DNA of 62,373 nucleotides, taken from NCBI GenBank assembly GCA_035395685.1, contig DAOPBR010000011.1, positions 1-62,373 on the forward strand, read 5' to 3'. Positions 42,594-52,884 of this stretch are shown piece by piece. The first letter of the stretch is position 1; each line of letters starts with the position of its first letter. The position numbers and the translations under genes were made by a program. The DNA is from JAKJGA01 sp029554345. Lineage in GTDB: Bacteria > Spirochaetota > UBA4802 > JAFGJZ01. Below the pieces are notes generated by a model. It worked only from the letters and a program-made list of their open reading frames with translations, did no database searches and was not told where the DNA came from.

Positions 42594-45491
42594 TCATTCT
42601 TTTTCGCTGAGACGCTGTTTTAAAGCGCTTTCATTGATTGGAAGAGGAAAATTGACATCCTTTTCGCTTTCAAGCTGATTATCACGGACTTCTTCTTTCC
42701 ATTTGTTTCTTTCAGCTTCGATTTTTTTTGCAATACGGTCAACTGCTGTTTTAATGTCAGTATCCTGCGGATCAAGCAGAAACGCCTGTTTGTAATACAT
42801 CTCGGCTTTGAGAAGATCTCCTATATTTTCATAACAGAATCCGGTAAAGAAAATCGTTTTTGTTTCCTGATTGTTGAGTTCAATTGCTTTTAACAGATAC
42901 TCAAGAGCTTTCTGATATTCTCCGCGCGACATCAGCAGAATTCCCATCTGATAATTAACAAGATTATTTGTCGGATTGATATCCAGGGCTTTGGAGAAGT
43001 AAATAAAGGCGGAATCGATATCCTGAACGGTAATTGCAATCAGTCCCAGTTTGCAGTTAGCGTCAAAATTTCTTTCATTAAGAACGAGAACCGCTTTGTA
43101 AAGATTTCTGGCATCTTCCCATTTTTTTTCTTTTTCAAATAATTCCGCTTCTTTTATATAGATTTTTTCTTTGGCTGCAAGAGTGTTTTCGAGATAAACT
43201 GAAAATATCTCATAGCCGAGCTGAAATTTCTTTAAAGAAAACAACAGCTGCATCTCTTTATCGAATTCAAAAGCTGACTCGTATTTTTCGGCTTCTTTCA
43301 GCGGCAAAAGAATATCATTGTGCTTGATTAGTTTTTGTGAAAGATATTGCTGAAGTTCCGCTTCAGAAATCATTGCGTTGTAAGATGCGTTATTTGAGAA
43401 ATAAAAAGAATATAATGAATCGGTAAACATGTCTCCGCGCTCGGAACTTTCATCGGGAACAATGTTTTGGTCTTTAAGGTTCACGCTCATCATTTTTGAT
43501 AGAAAGTGTACATCTTCATAAAAAAGTTTTTCGGCATCAATTGCCGCTGAAAGTTTCTGAAGGGATTTGTTGCCGAAGAAAAGGCTGTCCTTTGAATCCG
43601 ATGCCATAATTAAAACGGAATCCTGCGAAACAAAGACGCTGTGATTGGAAAAGAGTTTTCCGAGAATTCCGTAGATTGAGCATCTTTCGCGTGCATATTC
43701 CTTTGTAGAAGGAATGAGGACGGCGTAGATACCGTTTGCATTTATTTTCGTTTTTATAAGCGAAATTACAGGAAGAGAAAACCTGTAGCGGCTTTCGGTT
43801 ATATCGAAAAGGTTGGGAATATCCAGAATAAGATCAAAACGGTCCTTTTCAGTTGCAAGCTTGAAAAGCAGATCGCCGGTTTTAACTGCCGGACCGCTCA
43901 ATCCTGAGACCGGAGGACGGTTGAAATCTACAAACCGTCCGGGAACATAACTGAAAATTCTTCCTTCCCGGAAATAGCTGAACGATTTTATTCCGAAAAA
44001 CTGAGAGCTACCTGAAAGAATGAGAGTTTTTTCACCGCTTGAAATTATGTGTGCCGCTAGGACTGCACGCTCCATTGATGTACGTGCGTATCCGCTGGTT
44101 TTGATTACAATTTTTCCGTTTGAACTTACAACAGATTCACCCGGTGCTTCGGGTCTGAACAAATCAGCGTTTGAATGTTTTAGAATTAATTCTGATCCGA
44201 AAGGCATCGCAAATTTTTTATGAAGAAAAATGAAAGTCGGAATAAGGATGATGAGAATAACGAAAAAAAGAACCTTCTTGTATTCCGGCATTTTTTTCTG
44301 GGCAATATAAATTCCCGGAAGAACTATGTTAAAAGCTGCTACGATGTAAAAAAGCAGAAAGTATGAAAAAGTAGTAAACGGTATGAACATGATAGATGAA
44401 AAAATACATGCAGGAAGAGCGAAGAATGATGTTCCTATGATGTGATGGGCTCTGGATTGATCAGAACTCTTAAGTATCGATTTAAGAGAATGACAAAGCG
44501 TGAATCCGAAAAGGAGTCCAAGGGGTACAAAAAAGAATAACGATTTGGAAACAGGAATTTCGCTTCCGAAGCGGCTTATCAATATAAAAAATATGAAAAA
44601 GAAAACAGGGTAGAGTATTTCAGAATAAATATACCATGACCTTAACCTTGCAAATGAAGAAAGTGCGTATCCGGTTAATATTGATAGTACGGAAGTGCTG
44701 AGAAAAATGAATGCCGATGTTGTGCTTTCTCCGTAATAACGCATAAATGCAAGTGCGCCGAGAAAAAGATATATTGCTATTGATGAGAAATTCAGAAAAT
44801 TAAAAAATATTTCATCCTTGTCAGGTTCAGATTGCGGATTTTCTCCTGCAAAAACATCTTTTGCGAAGATATCTTCAGGCTGATATTTCAGGGAAATGAA
44901 TATTGCCGGAAGAATTGATAATCCGAGAAATGAGACTGCTGCAAGTTTTGAAGCCGATAATGGAATAAAATGATAAATAAGAATGCCTGAAGCAAGTCCG
45001 AAAATGAAAAAGCCCATGTAGGTATGAGCGCCTTTTTTTTCATCAAAAAATTTTCCGCATGAAGCTTTGAGAAAATAATTGTTTTTGATACCGAGAAAAA
45101 ACGGAACTGAAAGAGCTGCTGCCGCGTATAGAACCGGGCTGAATATAAATCTGCTGAGCACGGCTTCTGTTTTTGTTCCACCGGACTGACAGTAGAAATA
45201 AAAAGCAAAAGCAGATGCCGCAAGAAATAATATTTCATTAACAAGAAAAAGAATGCGGGTTGACTGAATTTTTCTGAAAATGATGCGCCCGCAGAATTTT
45301 CCGAGAAGATGGGCTATCAGTCCGCCCGCGATTACTATTTCAAAGACGTTTGCATAAGGGAATATCTGGCTGTAGACGGAAGAGAGTTTCATCATTAAAA
45401 AGGATGCTGCGGTCATTGAAAAAAATATGTTAAGATATATAAGTTTTCTTTGATAATTTTGGATATAATTGTACTGTTTGATCTCGCTCAT
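42594..45491 (-). CDS. Large membrane protein with spermidine-synthase-like domain and TPRs
   Basis: 965 residues. About 12 hydrophobic helices fill the first ~430. A Rossmann-like region (about 430-650; ARTSMERAVLAAHIISSGEKTLILSGSS, then DLILDIPNLFDITESRYRF) resembles the membrane-bound relatives of spermidine synthase, but the polyamine-binding acidic motif is not clear, so enzyme activity is doubtful. The C-terminal ~150 residues contain tandem TPRs (KKWEDARNLYKAVLVLNERN; IDSAFIYFSKALDINPTN; YQKALEYLLKAIELNNQE). The cellular role is unknown; a membrane scaffold is inferred. It runs in the same direction as the tRNA and plsC. Confidence 0.7.
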   Translation of the reverse strand: MSEIKQYNYIQNYQRKLIYLNIFFSMTAASFLMMKLSSVYSQIFPYANVFEIVIAGGLIAHLLGKFCGRIIFRKIQSTRILFLVNEILFLAASAFAFYFYCQSGGTKTEAVLSRFIFSPVLYAAAALSVPFFLGIKNNYFLKASCGKFFDEKKGAHTYMGFFIFGLASGILIYHFIPLSASKLAAVSFLGLSILPAIFISLKYQPEDIFAKDVFAGENPQSEPDKDEIFFNFLNFSSIAIYLFLGALAFMRYYGESTTSAFIFLSTSVLSILTGYALSSFARLRSWYIYSEILYPVFFFIFFILISRFGSEIPVSKSLFFFVPLGLLFGFTLCHSLKSILKSSDQSRAHHIIGTSFFALPACIFSSIMFIPFTTFSYFLLFYIVAAFNIVLPGIYIAQKKMPEYKKVLFFVILIILIPTFIFLHKKFAMPFGSELILKHSNADLFRPEAPGESVVSSNGKIVIKTSGYARTSMERAVLAAHIISSGEKTLILSGSSQFFGIKSFSYFREGRIFSYVPGRFVDFNRPPVSGLSGPAVKTGDLLFKLATEKDRFDLILDIPNLFDITESRYRFSLPVISLIKTKINANGIYAVLIPSTKEYARERCSIYGILGKLFSNHSVFVSQDSVLIMASDSKDSLFFGNKSLQKLSAAIDAEKLFYEDVHFLSKMMSVNLKDQNIVPDESSERGDMFTDSLYSFYFSNNASYNAMISEAELQQYLSQKLIKHNDILLPLKEAEKYESAFEFDKEMQLLFSLKKFQLGYEIFSVYLENTLAAKEKIYIKEAELFEKEKKWEDARNLYKAVLVLNERNFDANCKLGLIAITVQDIDSAFIYFSKALDINPTNNLVNYQMGILLMSRGEYQKALEYLLKAIELNNQETKTIFFTGFCYENIGDLLKAEMYYKQAFLLDPQDTDIKTAVDRIAKKIEAERNKWKEEVRDNQLESEKDVNFPLPINESALKQRLSEKE

Positions 45492-45741
45492 GAACGGGAA
45501 ACCTCTGGTTCGGATTTTCTGATTATGTTTTTCAATATAATAACCGACATTTTTAGTCTGTTACAATATAAAACAAGACATTTTCTTTAAGTTTTTAGAA
45601 AAACTGCCTGCTTCGGCGTTTAATCCTTTTTTATCCGTTAAATCAACAGAAAATCTTCTTTTGATTCATTTTATGTTATAATGAATAATCAATTACCGGT
45701 TTATCTTCTAAGGCTTTCCGCAGTATAAATTAAAACTTATG
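45492..45741. other. Intergenic region without recognised features
   Basis: 250 bp of AT-rich sequence between two minus-strand genes. No open frame with a ribosome site and no strong hairpin or convincing promoter was found. Confidence 0.5.
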
Positions 45742-48186
45742 TTATTTGCTTAAAACTGAATAAAGAGTTTGAGCCATTTTTCTGCCGCTAAGAGGTTTTT
45801 TTAAGAATGAATCGATTTTCAATGCCTTCATCTTCGTCTCGACGTCGGTATCAATATATCCTGAGCACAAGATAAAAGGAATTTCGGGCCGTATATTTCT
45901 GATTATTTCAGCAAGATCAAATCCGGTATAACGGGGCATTGTGTAGTCCGAGATTACTGCATCAAAAAAGAGAGGTTTTTCCCTGAAGAGAGATAATGCT
46001 TTTTCGGGATCGCTGAATCCGAATGCGCTGTAACCGAAATTTTTCAGCAGAGAAGAGCCTGTTCTTACAAGATTTTCTTCATCATCTATAAGCAGTATAT
46101 TTCCGGTTCCTCTAAAAAGCCCTGTTTCATCGGTAAAATCCTCTTTTTCCATGTTTTCTTCAACTGTAGGAATATAAATCGAAAAAACAGTTCCTTTTCC
46201 TTCTTTGCTTTTAACGCAGATTACACCTTTCAGCGATCGGATTATGCCGTGGACTACGGAAAGACCAAGGCCTGTTCCTTCTCCCTGCGGTTTTGTAGTG
46301 AAAAAAGGTTCGAATATACGGTCGATAGTTACATCAGGAATTCCGTTTCCGGTGTCTGTAATTTTAATTTCAATATGTTTCCCTTCCTGAAGCGGTTCAC
46401 ATCCGAACTGTGTAGCGGAAGTGATTTCAATATCATCAAGGGAAATTTCTAGTGAGCCTCCTTTGTCTTTCATGGCATATCCGGCGTTTGTACACAGGTT
46501 CATCATTATCTGGTGAAGCTGAGTTTTGTCGGCAAGAATTGATGATTCGCTGTTAAGTTTTTTGTGTATCTCAATAGTTGAGGGAAGCGACGCCCGGATG
46601 AGTTTTAATGCGTCCTCTATTACGTCTTTTGGTCTAATCGGCTGTTTTGCGTGTTCCATCTGCCTGCTGAAGACTAGGATGTGGTTTATAAGGTCTTTTG
46701 CGCGTTCTGCCGCGGATATTGTCTCCTGAAGATAGCTTTTAATTTCCTCCTTATTGTCAAGTGATGATAAGGAAAGTTCGATATAGCCGAAGATTGCCCC
46801 CAGTATATTGTTGAAGTCATGGGCAATTCCTCCGGCAAGCGTTCCGATTGCTTCCATCTTCTGGCTCTGCCTCAGTTGATTTTCCATTGCAACTTCTTTT
46901 GTCCTGTCGCCTGCAATCGCGAGATACGCATTTATTTTTTGAGAATCATCACGAACCGGTGTTACCTTCAGATTTATTGTATAAGAACTGCTGTCTTTTT
47001 TCGTTCCGTGAATTACCGAATTCCATGTTCCGCCCGATTTGAGTTTTTCCCAGATTTCGTCTGTTTCAATATCGCTGTTTTTGAGATCAAAAACCGAATC
47101 CTTTAAATCATTTGCGGATTCACCGCTTATTTCCGATGCCGCCGGATTGGCAAAACTGATTTTGCGGTCAGGATTGATTATGAAAATAGCGTCCGCCGCC
47201 TGATTGATCGCCTGATTGAGTGTTGCCAGAATATTCTGTACCGGACTGCTGATTTTTCCGGACAGAAATAAAAGCAATAATCCTGAAATGAAAAGGCTTA
47301 TTCCTGTCACGATTAAAATCAGATTGCGGTTAGAATAGGCTAGAGTCATCACTTCATGTTTTGTCTGCGTGACGCCGATGCTCCATCCTGCGATATGAAC
47401 AGGTGTAAAGCCGACCAGTTTCCGTGCACCGTTGAAGAAATATTCACCTGTTCCTGTTTCCTTATTTATCATTCTTTTTGATATTCCTCGGACGTCTTTG
47501 TTTTCTTTTAATGTGTCGATTTTCAGAATAAATCTTTTTTCGGGGTGGGCGATTATTATTCCGTTCCGGTCTATCATGAAGCCGAAGCCGGTTTTTCCGA
47601 GTTCAAGCGATGAGATATAACGCAGAAGATAATCGGCCTTGACTACGCCGACTATGCCTCCGAGAAATTCTCCGCGTTCCGATAGAATCGGTGCGCAGAT
47701 TCCAAAGACGGGGTAACCTGATACCAGAGAAAACTTTACTGATCCTATTGCCACTTTGCCTTTTTTTGCTTCCTGAAAATATTCTCTTGAAGAAAGCGAT
47801 AATCCGATTCGGGCAGGATCAACTCCGTCAGCCCTTATTATTCCCTCGGAATCGACCATGGTGATTCCTTCATAGTCAGTACCTATTATTTTATCGAGAT
47901 CGGAAAGAATTTTGGATATTTCATTATATTTTTTCTTTATAACAAGATTGTGCATGTTGGGATCTTCCGCCGTTTTTTTTAAAACGTTAAGATCTTTGTT
48001 TATTGCGGTTTCAACCATGCTTGAAAGACTTTTAGCGATCTGAATATTCTGGGTTTTGGATATCTCTTCCATTGCTTTTGAAGAGTTTCTGAAGATAATA
48101 GCGGCCGTTGTCACAAGAGGAACTATCGATATCAGGACTCCAACAAGAATTATTTTCAGCCGCAGTGATATTTGTCTGCTCTTCAT
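45742..48186 (-). CDS. Hybrid sensor histidine kinase with Cache sensor, PAS and receiver
   Basis: 814 residues from ATG 48186 (AGGAG upstream; an earlier TTG is rejected). One N-terminal membrane helix, a periplasmic Cache domain with FGFMIDRNGIIIAHPEKRF, a second helix (about 285-305), and a PAS domain (DAIFIINPDRKISFANPA). The kinase core has H-box GTLAGGIAHDFNNILG, N-box QIMMNLCTNAGYAMKD, DTGNGIP and GEGTGLGLSVVHG. A C-terminal receiver has DDEEN, phospho-acceptor Asp in VISDYTMPRY and Lys in LKKPLSG. The receiver ends the phosphorelay inside the protein; no separate response regulator lies nearby, so the output is unknown. Confidence 0.93.
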   Translation of the reverse strand: MKSRQISLRLKIILVGVLISIVPLVTTAAIIFRNSSKAMEEISKTQNIQIAKSLSSMVETAINKDLNVLKKTAEDPNMHNLVIKKKYNEISKILSDLDKIIGTDYEGITMVDSEGIIRADGVDPARIGLSLSSREYFQEAKKGKVAIGSVKFSLVSGYPVFGICAPILSERGEFLGGIVGVVKADYLLRYISSLELGKTGFGFMIDRNGIIIAHPEKRFILKIDTLKENKDVRGISKRMINKETGTGEYFFNGARKLVGFTPVHIAGWSIGVTQTKHEVMTLAYSNRNLILIVTGISLFISGLLLLFLSGKISSPVQNILATLNQAINQAADAIFIINPDRKISFANPAASEISGESANDLKDSVFDLKNSDIETDEIWEKLKSGGTWNSVIHGTKKDSSSYTINLKVTPVRDDSQKINAYLAIAGDRTKEVAMENQLRQSQKMEAIGTLAGGIAHDFNNILGAIFGYIELSLSSLDNKEEIKSYLQETISAAERAKDLINHILVFSRQMEHAKQPIRPKDVIEDALKLIRASLPSTIEIHKKLNSESSILADKTQLHQIMMNLCTNAGYAMKDKGGSLEISLDDIEITSATQFGCEPLQEGKHIEIKITDTGNGIPDVTIDRIFEPFFTTKPQGEGTGLGLSVVHGIIRSLKGVICVKSKEGKGTVFSIYIPTVEENMEKEDFTDETGLFRGTGNILLIDDEENLVRTGSSLLKNFGYSAFGFSDPEKALSLFREKPLFFDAVISDYTMPRYTGFDLAEIIRNIRPEIPFILCSGYIDTDVETKMKALKIDSFLKKPLSGRKMAQTLYSVLSK

Positions 48187-48311
48187 GCGCTTTGCTCCTG
48201 CCGGATCCAATTGATCATTATTTATTCTATACGGATTTTCAGATTAAGTCAATTTATTTCATAGATCTGATTTTTATATAAAAACACATGAAAAAATATT
48301 AATTTTGATTC

Positions 48312-48339
48312 TTGACGGCGGTTTGAAGAGGAATATTTT
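48312..48339 (+). promoter_or_regulatory. dnaE promoter
   Basis: TTGACG (48312-48317), 16 nt, TATTTT (48334-48339), about 18 nt before the dnaE ATG, with GGAG in between. Confidence 0.6.
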
Positions 48340-48356
48340 CAGGTTTGGAGTTTATT

Positions 48357-51300
48357 ATGAGTTTTGTTCATCTTCATGTTCACACAGATTACTCTGCACT
48401 TGACGGAGCGATTAAGGTTGATGAGCTGATTACTTCAGCCGTGAAATATAATATGAAAGCTGTGGCAGTTACTGACCATGGTAACATGGCGTGCGCAATT
48501 GATTTTTATAAAAAAGCCGTCAAAGCAGGAATAAAACCCATCATAGGACAGGAATTTTATATTGCTCCTAAATCGCGTTTTGAGAAAACAAAATCTGAAG
48601 ATGAAGATGCGGCGTATCACCTGATACTTCTTGCGGAAAACTATGAAGGCTACAGAAATTTGATGGAGCTTTCTTCAATCGGATATACCAAAGGATATTA
48701 CTATAAACCCAGGATAGACAGAGAATGCCTTGAAAAATTTTCAAAAAACCTTATCTGCGCAAGTGCCTGCATAGGCGGAGAGATTCCGCAGTTCATTCTT
48801 TCTAATAAAAAGGAAGAAGCGAAGAAAACCGCGCTTTACTACAAGGAGCTTTTCGGTCCGGGACGTTTTTATCTTGAGCTTCAGGATCATGGTCTCAAAG
48901 AACAGAAAATTGTTAACCGTGAATTAGCACTTCTTTCTAAAGAACTTGATATTCCGCTGATAGCTACAAATGACTGTCACTATCTTAACAAAGAAGATTC
49001 CTTCGCGCATGAGGTTCTTCTCTGTGTTCAGACGGGAAAAACCATCTCCGACGAAAAGCGTATGCGTTTTGACACCGAGGAGTTTTATTTTAAGACAAGT
49101 GAGGAGATGGCTTCACTTTTTTCTGAATATCCTGATTCAATTTATAATACCGTAAAAATCGCGGAGAAGATAAACATCGAGCTACCTCTCGATAAGCCGG
49201 TTCTTCCTGTTTTTGAGGTTCCGGCAGGGCATACTCTTAACAGCTATATGAAGGAAATCGTTGAGAAGGGTGCACATAAAAAATTCGGCGAGAATATCCC
49301 GGATAATGTGCGCGAGAGAATCGACTATGAGCTCGGCGTAATTTTCAAAATGGATTTCGCTGGTTACTTTCTGATCGTGTGGGATTTTATCAATCATTCA
49401 CGCGAGGTCGGAATACCGGTTGGGCCGGGACGCGGTTCCGCAGCGGGATCAATCGTCAGTTACTGCATGGGAATAACACAGCTTAATCCGCTTGATTATA
49501 ATCTTCTCTTTGAGCGGTTTCTTAATCCTGACAGAAAGGAAATGCCCGATATGGATATTGACTTCTGCGCCGACAGGCGGGAAGAAGTCATTCAGTATGT
49601 AAAAAACAAGTACGGCGAAGATCATGTTTCTCAGATTATAACTTATAATACAATGGCTCCGAAAGCTGCGGTAAAAGACGTTGCGCGAGTTCTTGATGTT
49701 CCGTTCAACGCGGCGAATGCGATAACTAAAATGATCACCGAGAAAAATCTCAAGAAGTCAATTGACGCATCTAAAGATCTGCAGAAATTTATTAAAGAGA
49801 ATGATGAAAACAAAAAGATTATAGATATTTCACTTCGCCTAGAAGGGTTACTCCGCTCATTCGGAAAACACGCGGCCGGGATTGTTATTTCAAAGGAGCC
49901 GCTGACTCATTATGTACCGCTTTATAAGGATCCGAAGGAAGGTAGCATAATCAGTCAATATGATAAGATCTTCGCTGAATCAGCCGGTCTTGTCAAGATG
50001 GACTTTCTGGGTCTAAAGAATCTTACGGTCATTGAAAGCGCGGTAAATCTCATCCGCAAACACAAGGACAAAAATTTTGATATAGAAACGGTCGCGATTG
50101 ACGATAAGGAAACTTTTGAACTTCTGCGAAAAGCTGAAACGGACGGTGTCTTTCAGCTCGAATCTCCGGGCATGCAGAATCTTCTGCGCCGTCTCGGACC
50201 TACTGAATTTGAAGACATCATTGCCTGCGGTGCGCTTTATAGACCTGGTCCTCTTGAATCGGGAATGGCTGATCAGTATGTTCAGCGTAAGCATAATCCG
50301 TCACTTGTGAAATATGAACATCCTGTCCTGGAACCAGTTCTGAAGGATACTCTCGGAGTTATCATTTACCAGGAACAGGTAATGAAAATATCCCAGGTCA
50401 TGGGCGGTTTCACCATGGGTGAAGCGGACAAACTCCGTAAAGCCATGGGAAAGAAGAAGATGGAAATAGTAAACGAGATGCGTGACAAGTTTCTCAAGGG
50501 CGCGAAGGAAAAGAAGATTCCGTCTAATGTAGCCGAAGAAATATATGACGCCATGAGTAAATTTGCCGAGTACGGTTTCAATAAATCTCATGCGGCCGCG
50601 TACGGACTTGTAACTTATCAGACAGCATATCTTAAAGCTCATTACAGAACCGAATACATGTGCGCGCTTTTATCAGTTTATATCGGCGATCAGGATGATG
50701 TGAAAAAATATCTGACTGACTGCCGAGCCGGCGGTATAGAAATACTTCCGCCTGATGTAAACAAAAGCTACTACGGTTTTTCAATCGAAGGTGATAAGAA
50801 AATCAGATTCGGACTAAATGCCGTAAAAGGTATGGGTGAAAAAGCCATTCAGGAAATAATTGCGGCCCGTGAAGCGAACGGTGAATTCAAGACTCTCAGG
50901 GATTTTCTTGAAAATGTTGCGCTTTCAGCCTTAAACAAAGGCACGCTTGAAGCTCTTGTCAAAAGCGGTGCGTTCAGTTCAATTGAACCTAACAGGGCCA
51001 AACTGTTTACGTCAATTGACAGAATGACGGATGCCGCGAAAAGATTTCAGAATGAAAAAAAATCAGGTCAGGCGAATCTATTCGGTTCGGCTTCTGTCGA
51101 CATTGAGCTTCCGAAGATGACCGATTTTCCTGATTCTCTCAAGCTTACATACGAGAAGGAAACGCTTGGTCTTTATATTTCGGGTCATCCGCTTGAAAAA
51201 TATGAGCGCGAGATACGCGCTTTTTCGAGCTGTTCTACTGCGAAGCTCGAAGAAAGAACTGAAAGCGTGTCGCTGGTGGGATTGATTGAAAATGCCCAGA

Positions 51301-51776
51301 AGAGAATTTCGAAAAAAGGTAAAACATACGTAACGGCGCTTCTTGAAGATCTTGACGGAGCAGTTGAAATATTCATCTTCGAAAAGGTTTTGAAGAAATA
51401 TGAGGAAATTATTTTTTCGAATGAAGTCGTTATGATTTCGGGAAAGATTGACGCTGAAGACGAAGTTAAGCGAAAGATAATCGTCGATGATATCATTCCG
51501 TTAAAGCAGGCGAGAGCGAAGGCTATATCGGCGGTTCATGTGAGCATCGATCCTATTTTTGTCGATGATGAGATTCTTGAAAAAATAAGAAGCGCGATTG
51601 AAAACAACAGGGGCAATTGCCCTGTTTATTTTCATGTGACAAATCAGTACATCCCCGAAAAAATAGTCAGAGCAAACGGATTCTATAATATAAATCCGAC
51701 GGATTCTCTGCTCAACACGCTTTCGGAATGTCTTGGAGATGATTGTGTCCGGTTCAGTTTCAAAGGCTGTGCCTAA
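48357..51776 (+). CDS. dnaE: DNA polymerase III alpha subunit
   Basis: 1139 residues from ATG 48357 (GGAG 6 nt upstream). An N-terminal PHP domain begins FVHLHVHTDYSALDGA with DHGNMACAID; the catalytic palm has GPGRGSAAGSIVSYCMGI and PDMDIDFCADRR with the two catalytic Asp; SKFAEYGFNKSHAAAY is in the fingers/helix region; a C-terminal OB fold (VSLVGLIENAQKRISKKGK) precedes a tail domain. It is the replicative polymerase of the DnaE1 type. It lacks the internal exonuclease domain of PolC. The stop codon overlaps the stop of the next (convergent) gene by 4 nt. Confidence 0.96.
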   Translation: MSFVHLHVHTDYSALDGAIKVDELITSAVKYNMKAVAVTDHGNMACAIDFYKKAVKAGIKPIIGQEFYIAPKSRFEKTKSEDEDAAYHLILLAENYEGYRNLMELSSIGYTKGYYYKPRIDRECLEKFSKNLICASACIGGEIPQFILSNKKEEAKKTALYYKELFGPGRFYLELQDHGLKEQKIVNRELALLSKELDIPLIATNDCHYLNKEDSFAHEVLLCVQTGKTISDEKRMRFDTEEFYFKTSEEMASLFSEYPDSIYNTVKIAEKINIELPLDKPVLPVFEVPAGHTLNSYMKEIVEKGAHKKFGENIPDNVRERIDYELGVIFKMDFAGYFLIVWDFINHSREVGIPVGPGRGSAAGSIVSYCMGITQLNPLDYNLLFERFLNPDRKEMPDMDIDFCADRREEVIQYVKNKYGEDHVSQIITYNTMAPKAAVKDVARVLDVPFNAANAITKMITEKNLKKSIDASKDLQKFIKENDENKKIIDISLRLEGLLRSFGKHAAGIVISKEPLTHYVPLYKDPKEGSIISQYDKIFAESAGLVKMDFLGLKNLTVIESAVNLIRKHKDKNFDIETVAIDDKETFELLRKAETDGVFQLESPGMQNLLRRLGPTEFEDIIACGALYRPGPLESGMADQYVQRKHNPSLVKYEHPVLEPVLKDTLGVIIYQEQVMKISQVMGGFTMGEADKLRKAMGKKKMEIVNEMRDKFLKGAKEKKIPSNVAEEIYDAMSKFAEYGFNKSHAAAYGLVTYQTAYLKAHYRTEYMCALLSVYIGDQDDVKKYLTDCRAGGIEILPPDVNKSYYGFSIEGDKKIRFGLNAVKGMGEKAIQEIIAAREANGEFKTLRDFLENVALSALNKGTLEALVKSGAFSSIEPNRAKLFTSIDRMTDAAKRFQNEKKSGQANLFGSASVDIELPKMTDFPDSLKLTYEKETLGLYISGHPLEKYEREIRAFSSCSTAKLEERTESVSLVGLIENAQKRISKKGKTYVTALLEDLDGAVEIFIFEKVLKKYEEIIFSNEVVMISGKIDAEDEVKRKIIVDDIIPLKQARAKAISAVHVSIDPIFVDDEILEKIRSAIENNRGNCPVYFHVTNQYIPEKIVRANGFYNINPTDSLLNTLSECLGDDCVRFSFKGCA

Positions 51777-52819
51777 TGTATTCTTTTGATATGAGTTTTT
51801 AAAAGCGAATAGCCGGGTGATGATGAAAGAATTTTTTCATTGGCACCGGTAGCGCATAGATAAGCGCCTGCAAACCTGTTAAAGAGCTTATTCATAAGAT
51901 TTGCCGTGCTGATTGCGATTGAATTGTCAATTCTGCAGTTGTCGCGAAGATAAATTCTGAGTTCATCTTTATATGTAATGATTCTGTTTTCAAGAAGCGT
52001 TCCGACTGTCATGATTATTTTGTCATTTATATCAAGCAGATTGGAGCTTCCCCATTCGCCGATTATGGTAATCTGAGAATCGTTCAATCCGTCATAATTT
52101 CCTGCTTCAGCATTCAGTTCTCCGTTAAGAATAATCTTTCCGTCTTTCTTCTTGAAGACGACATCCGCTTTCAGATTGTTATCTTTTTTGATAATTGGGG
52201 ATGCTTCAATTTCTTTTTTGACTTCGAAGCTGATACGTTTTTCTATACTCTTGAAATATATCTTCATCTTGGTATTGATGTGTTCCGTGTTTCCGTCGGT
52301 TTCGATGAAGTTCAAAGTAAAAAGCGAATCGAACCGTTTTTTGTCGCTTCTGAATGCTTCTATAACGCTTTTCATCGGTTCGTCGTGAAACTTCATGCCT
52401 GAAAAAAACAGGCTGTGATCCGCTTTCAGTTTTCTTATCAGGTCGTGATCATAGTGTCTGTAAGGAATCATAAAACTGATGTTGAGATTTTCAAAATCAC
52501 GCGATAGAGATAAAAGCATGAAAGCTGAAATAACCGAACGGAAAAGTTCGGATCTGTCCTCATGTTCGCTGTTATGAATTGTGTTGTGATAGCTCATCAC
52601 GATTACAAACGGCGGCGCGTCTGTTTTGGAAAGTGCGACTATTTCTTCCTGAATGAATGCAAGGGTTCCGTTTTGGCGCAGTTTGAGCCTCACACTTTCA
52701 AGATTTGAAAGTTCCGCTGTGTCTGACGGAACAATATTCTGTTCCGAAAGTATGGTTTCAACACGGTTTTGAAGAAACTTGTCTTCAAGAAGAATTATTG
52801 CTTTATTACTGTATCTCAT
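51773..52819 (-). CDS. Unknown protein with receiver-like N-terminus
   Basis: 348 residues from ATG 52819; the open frame continues to 52894 but would overlap the divergent methyltransferase start. No clear ribosome site. The first ~120 residues (KAIILLEDKFLQNRVETILS, then PPFVIVMSY) alternate strand and helix like a receiver domain, but the phospho-acceptor Asp is not convincing. The C-terminal half includes ADVVFKKKDGKIILNGELN. I recognise no family. Its neighbours are dnaE (convergent) and a methyltransferase (divergent). Confidence 0.55.
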   Translation of the reverse strand: MRYSNKAIILLEDKFLQNRVETILSEQNIVPSDTAELSNLESVRLKLRQNGTLAFIQEEIVALSKTDAPPFVIVMSYHNTIHNSEHEDRSELFRSVISAFMLLSLSRDFENLNISFMIPYRHYDHDLIRKLKADHSLFFSGMKFHDEPMKSVIEAFRSDKKRFDSLFTLNFIETDGNTEHINTKMKIYFKSIEKRISFEVKKEIEASPIIKKDNNLKADVVFKKKDGKIILNGELNAEAGNYDGLNDSQITIIGEWGSSNLLDINDKIIMTVGTLLENRIITYKDELRIYLRDNCRIDNSIAISTANLMNKLFNRFAGAYLCATGANEKILSSSPGYSLLKTHIKRIH

Positions 52820-52884
52820 TTGACAAATCCATGCACTATATTTAAGCATATAATCAGGAAGAATCAAGAAAATTAAGGTGAGCC

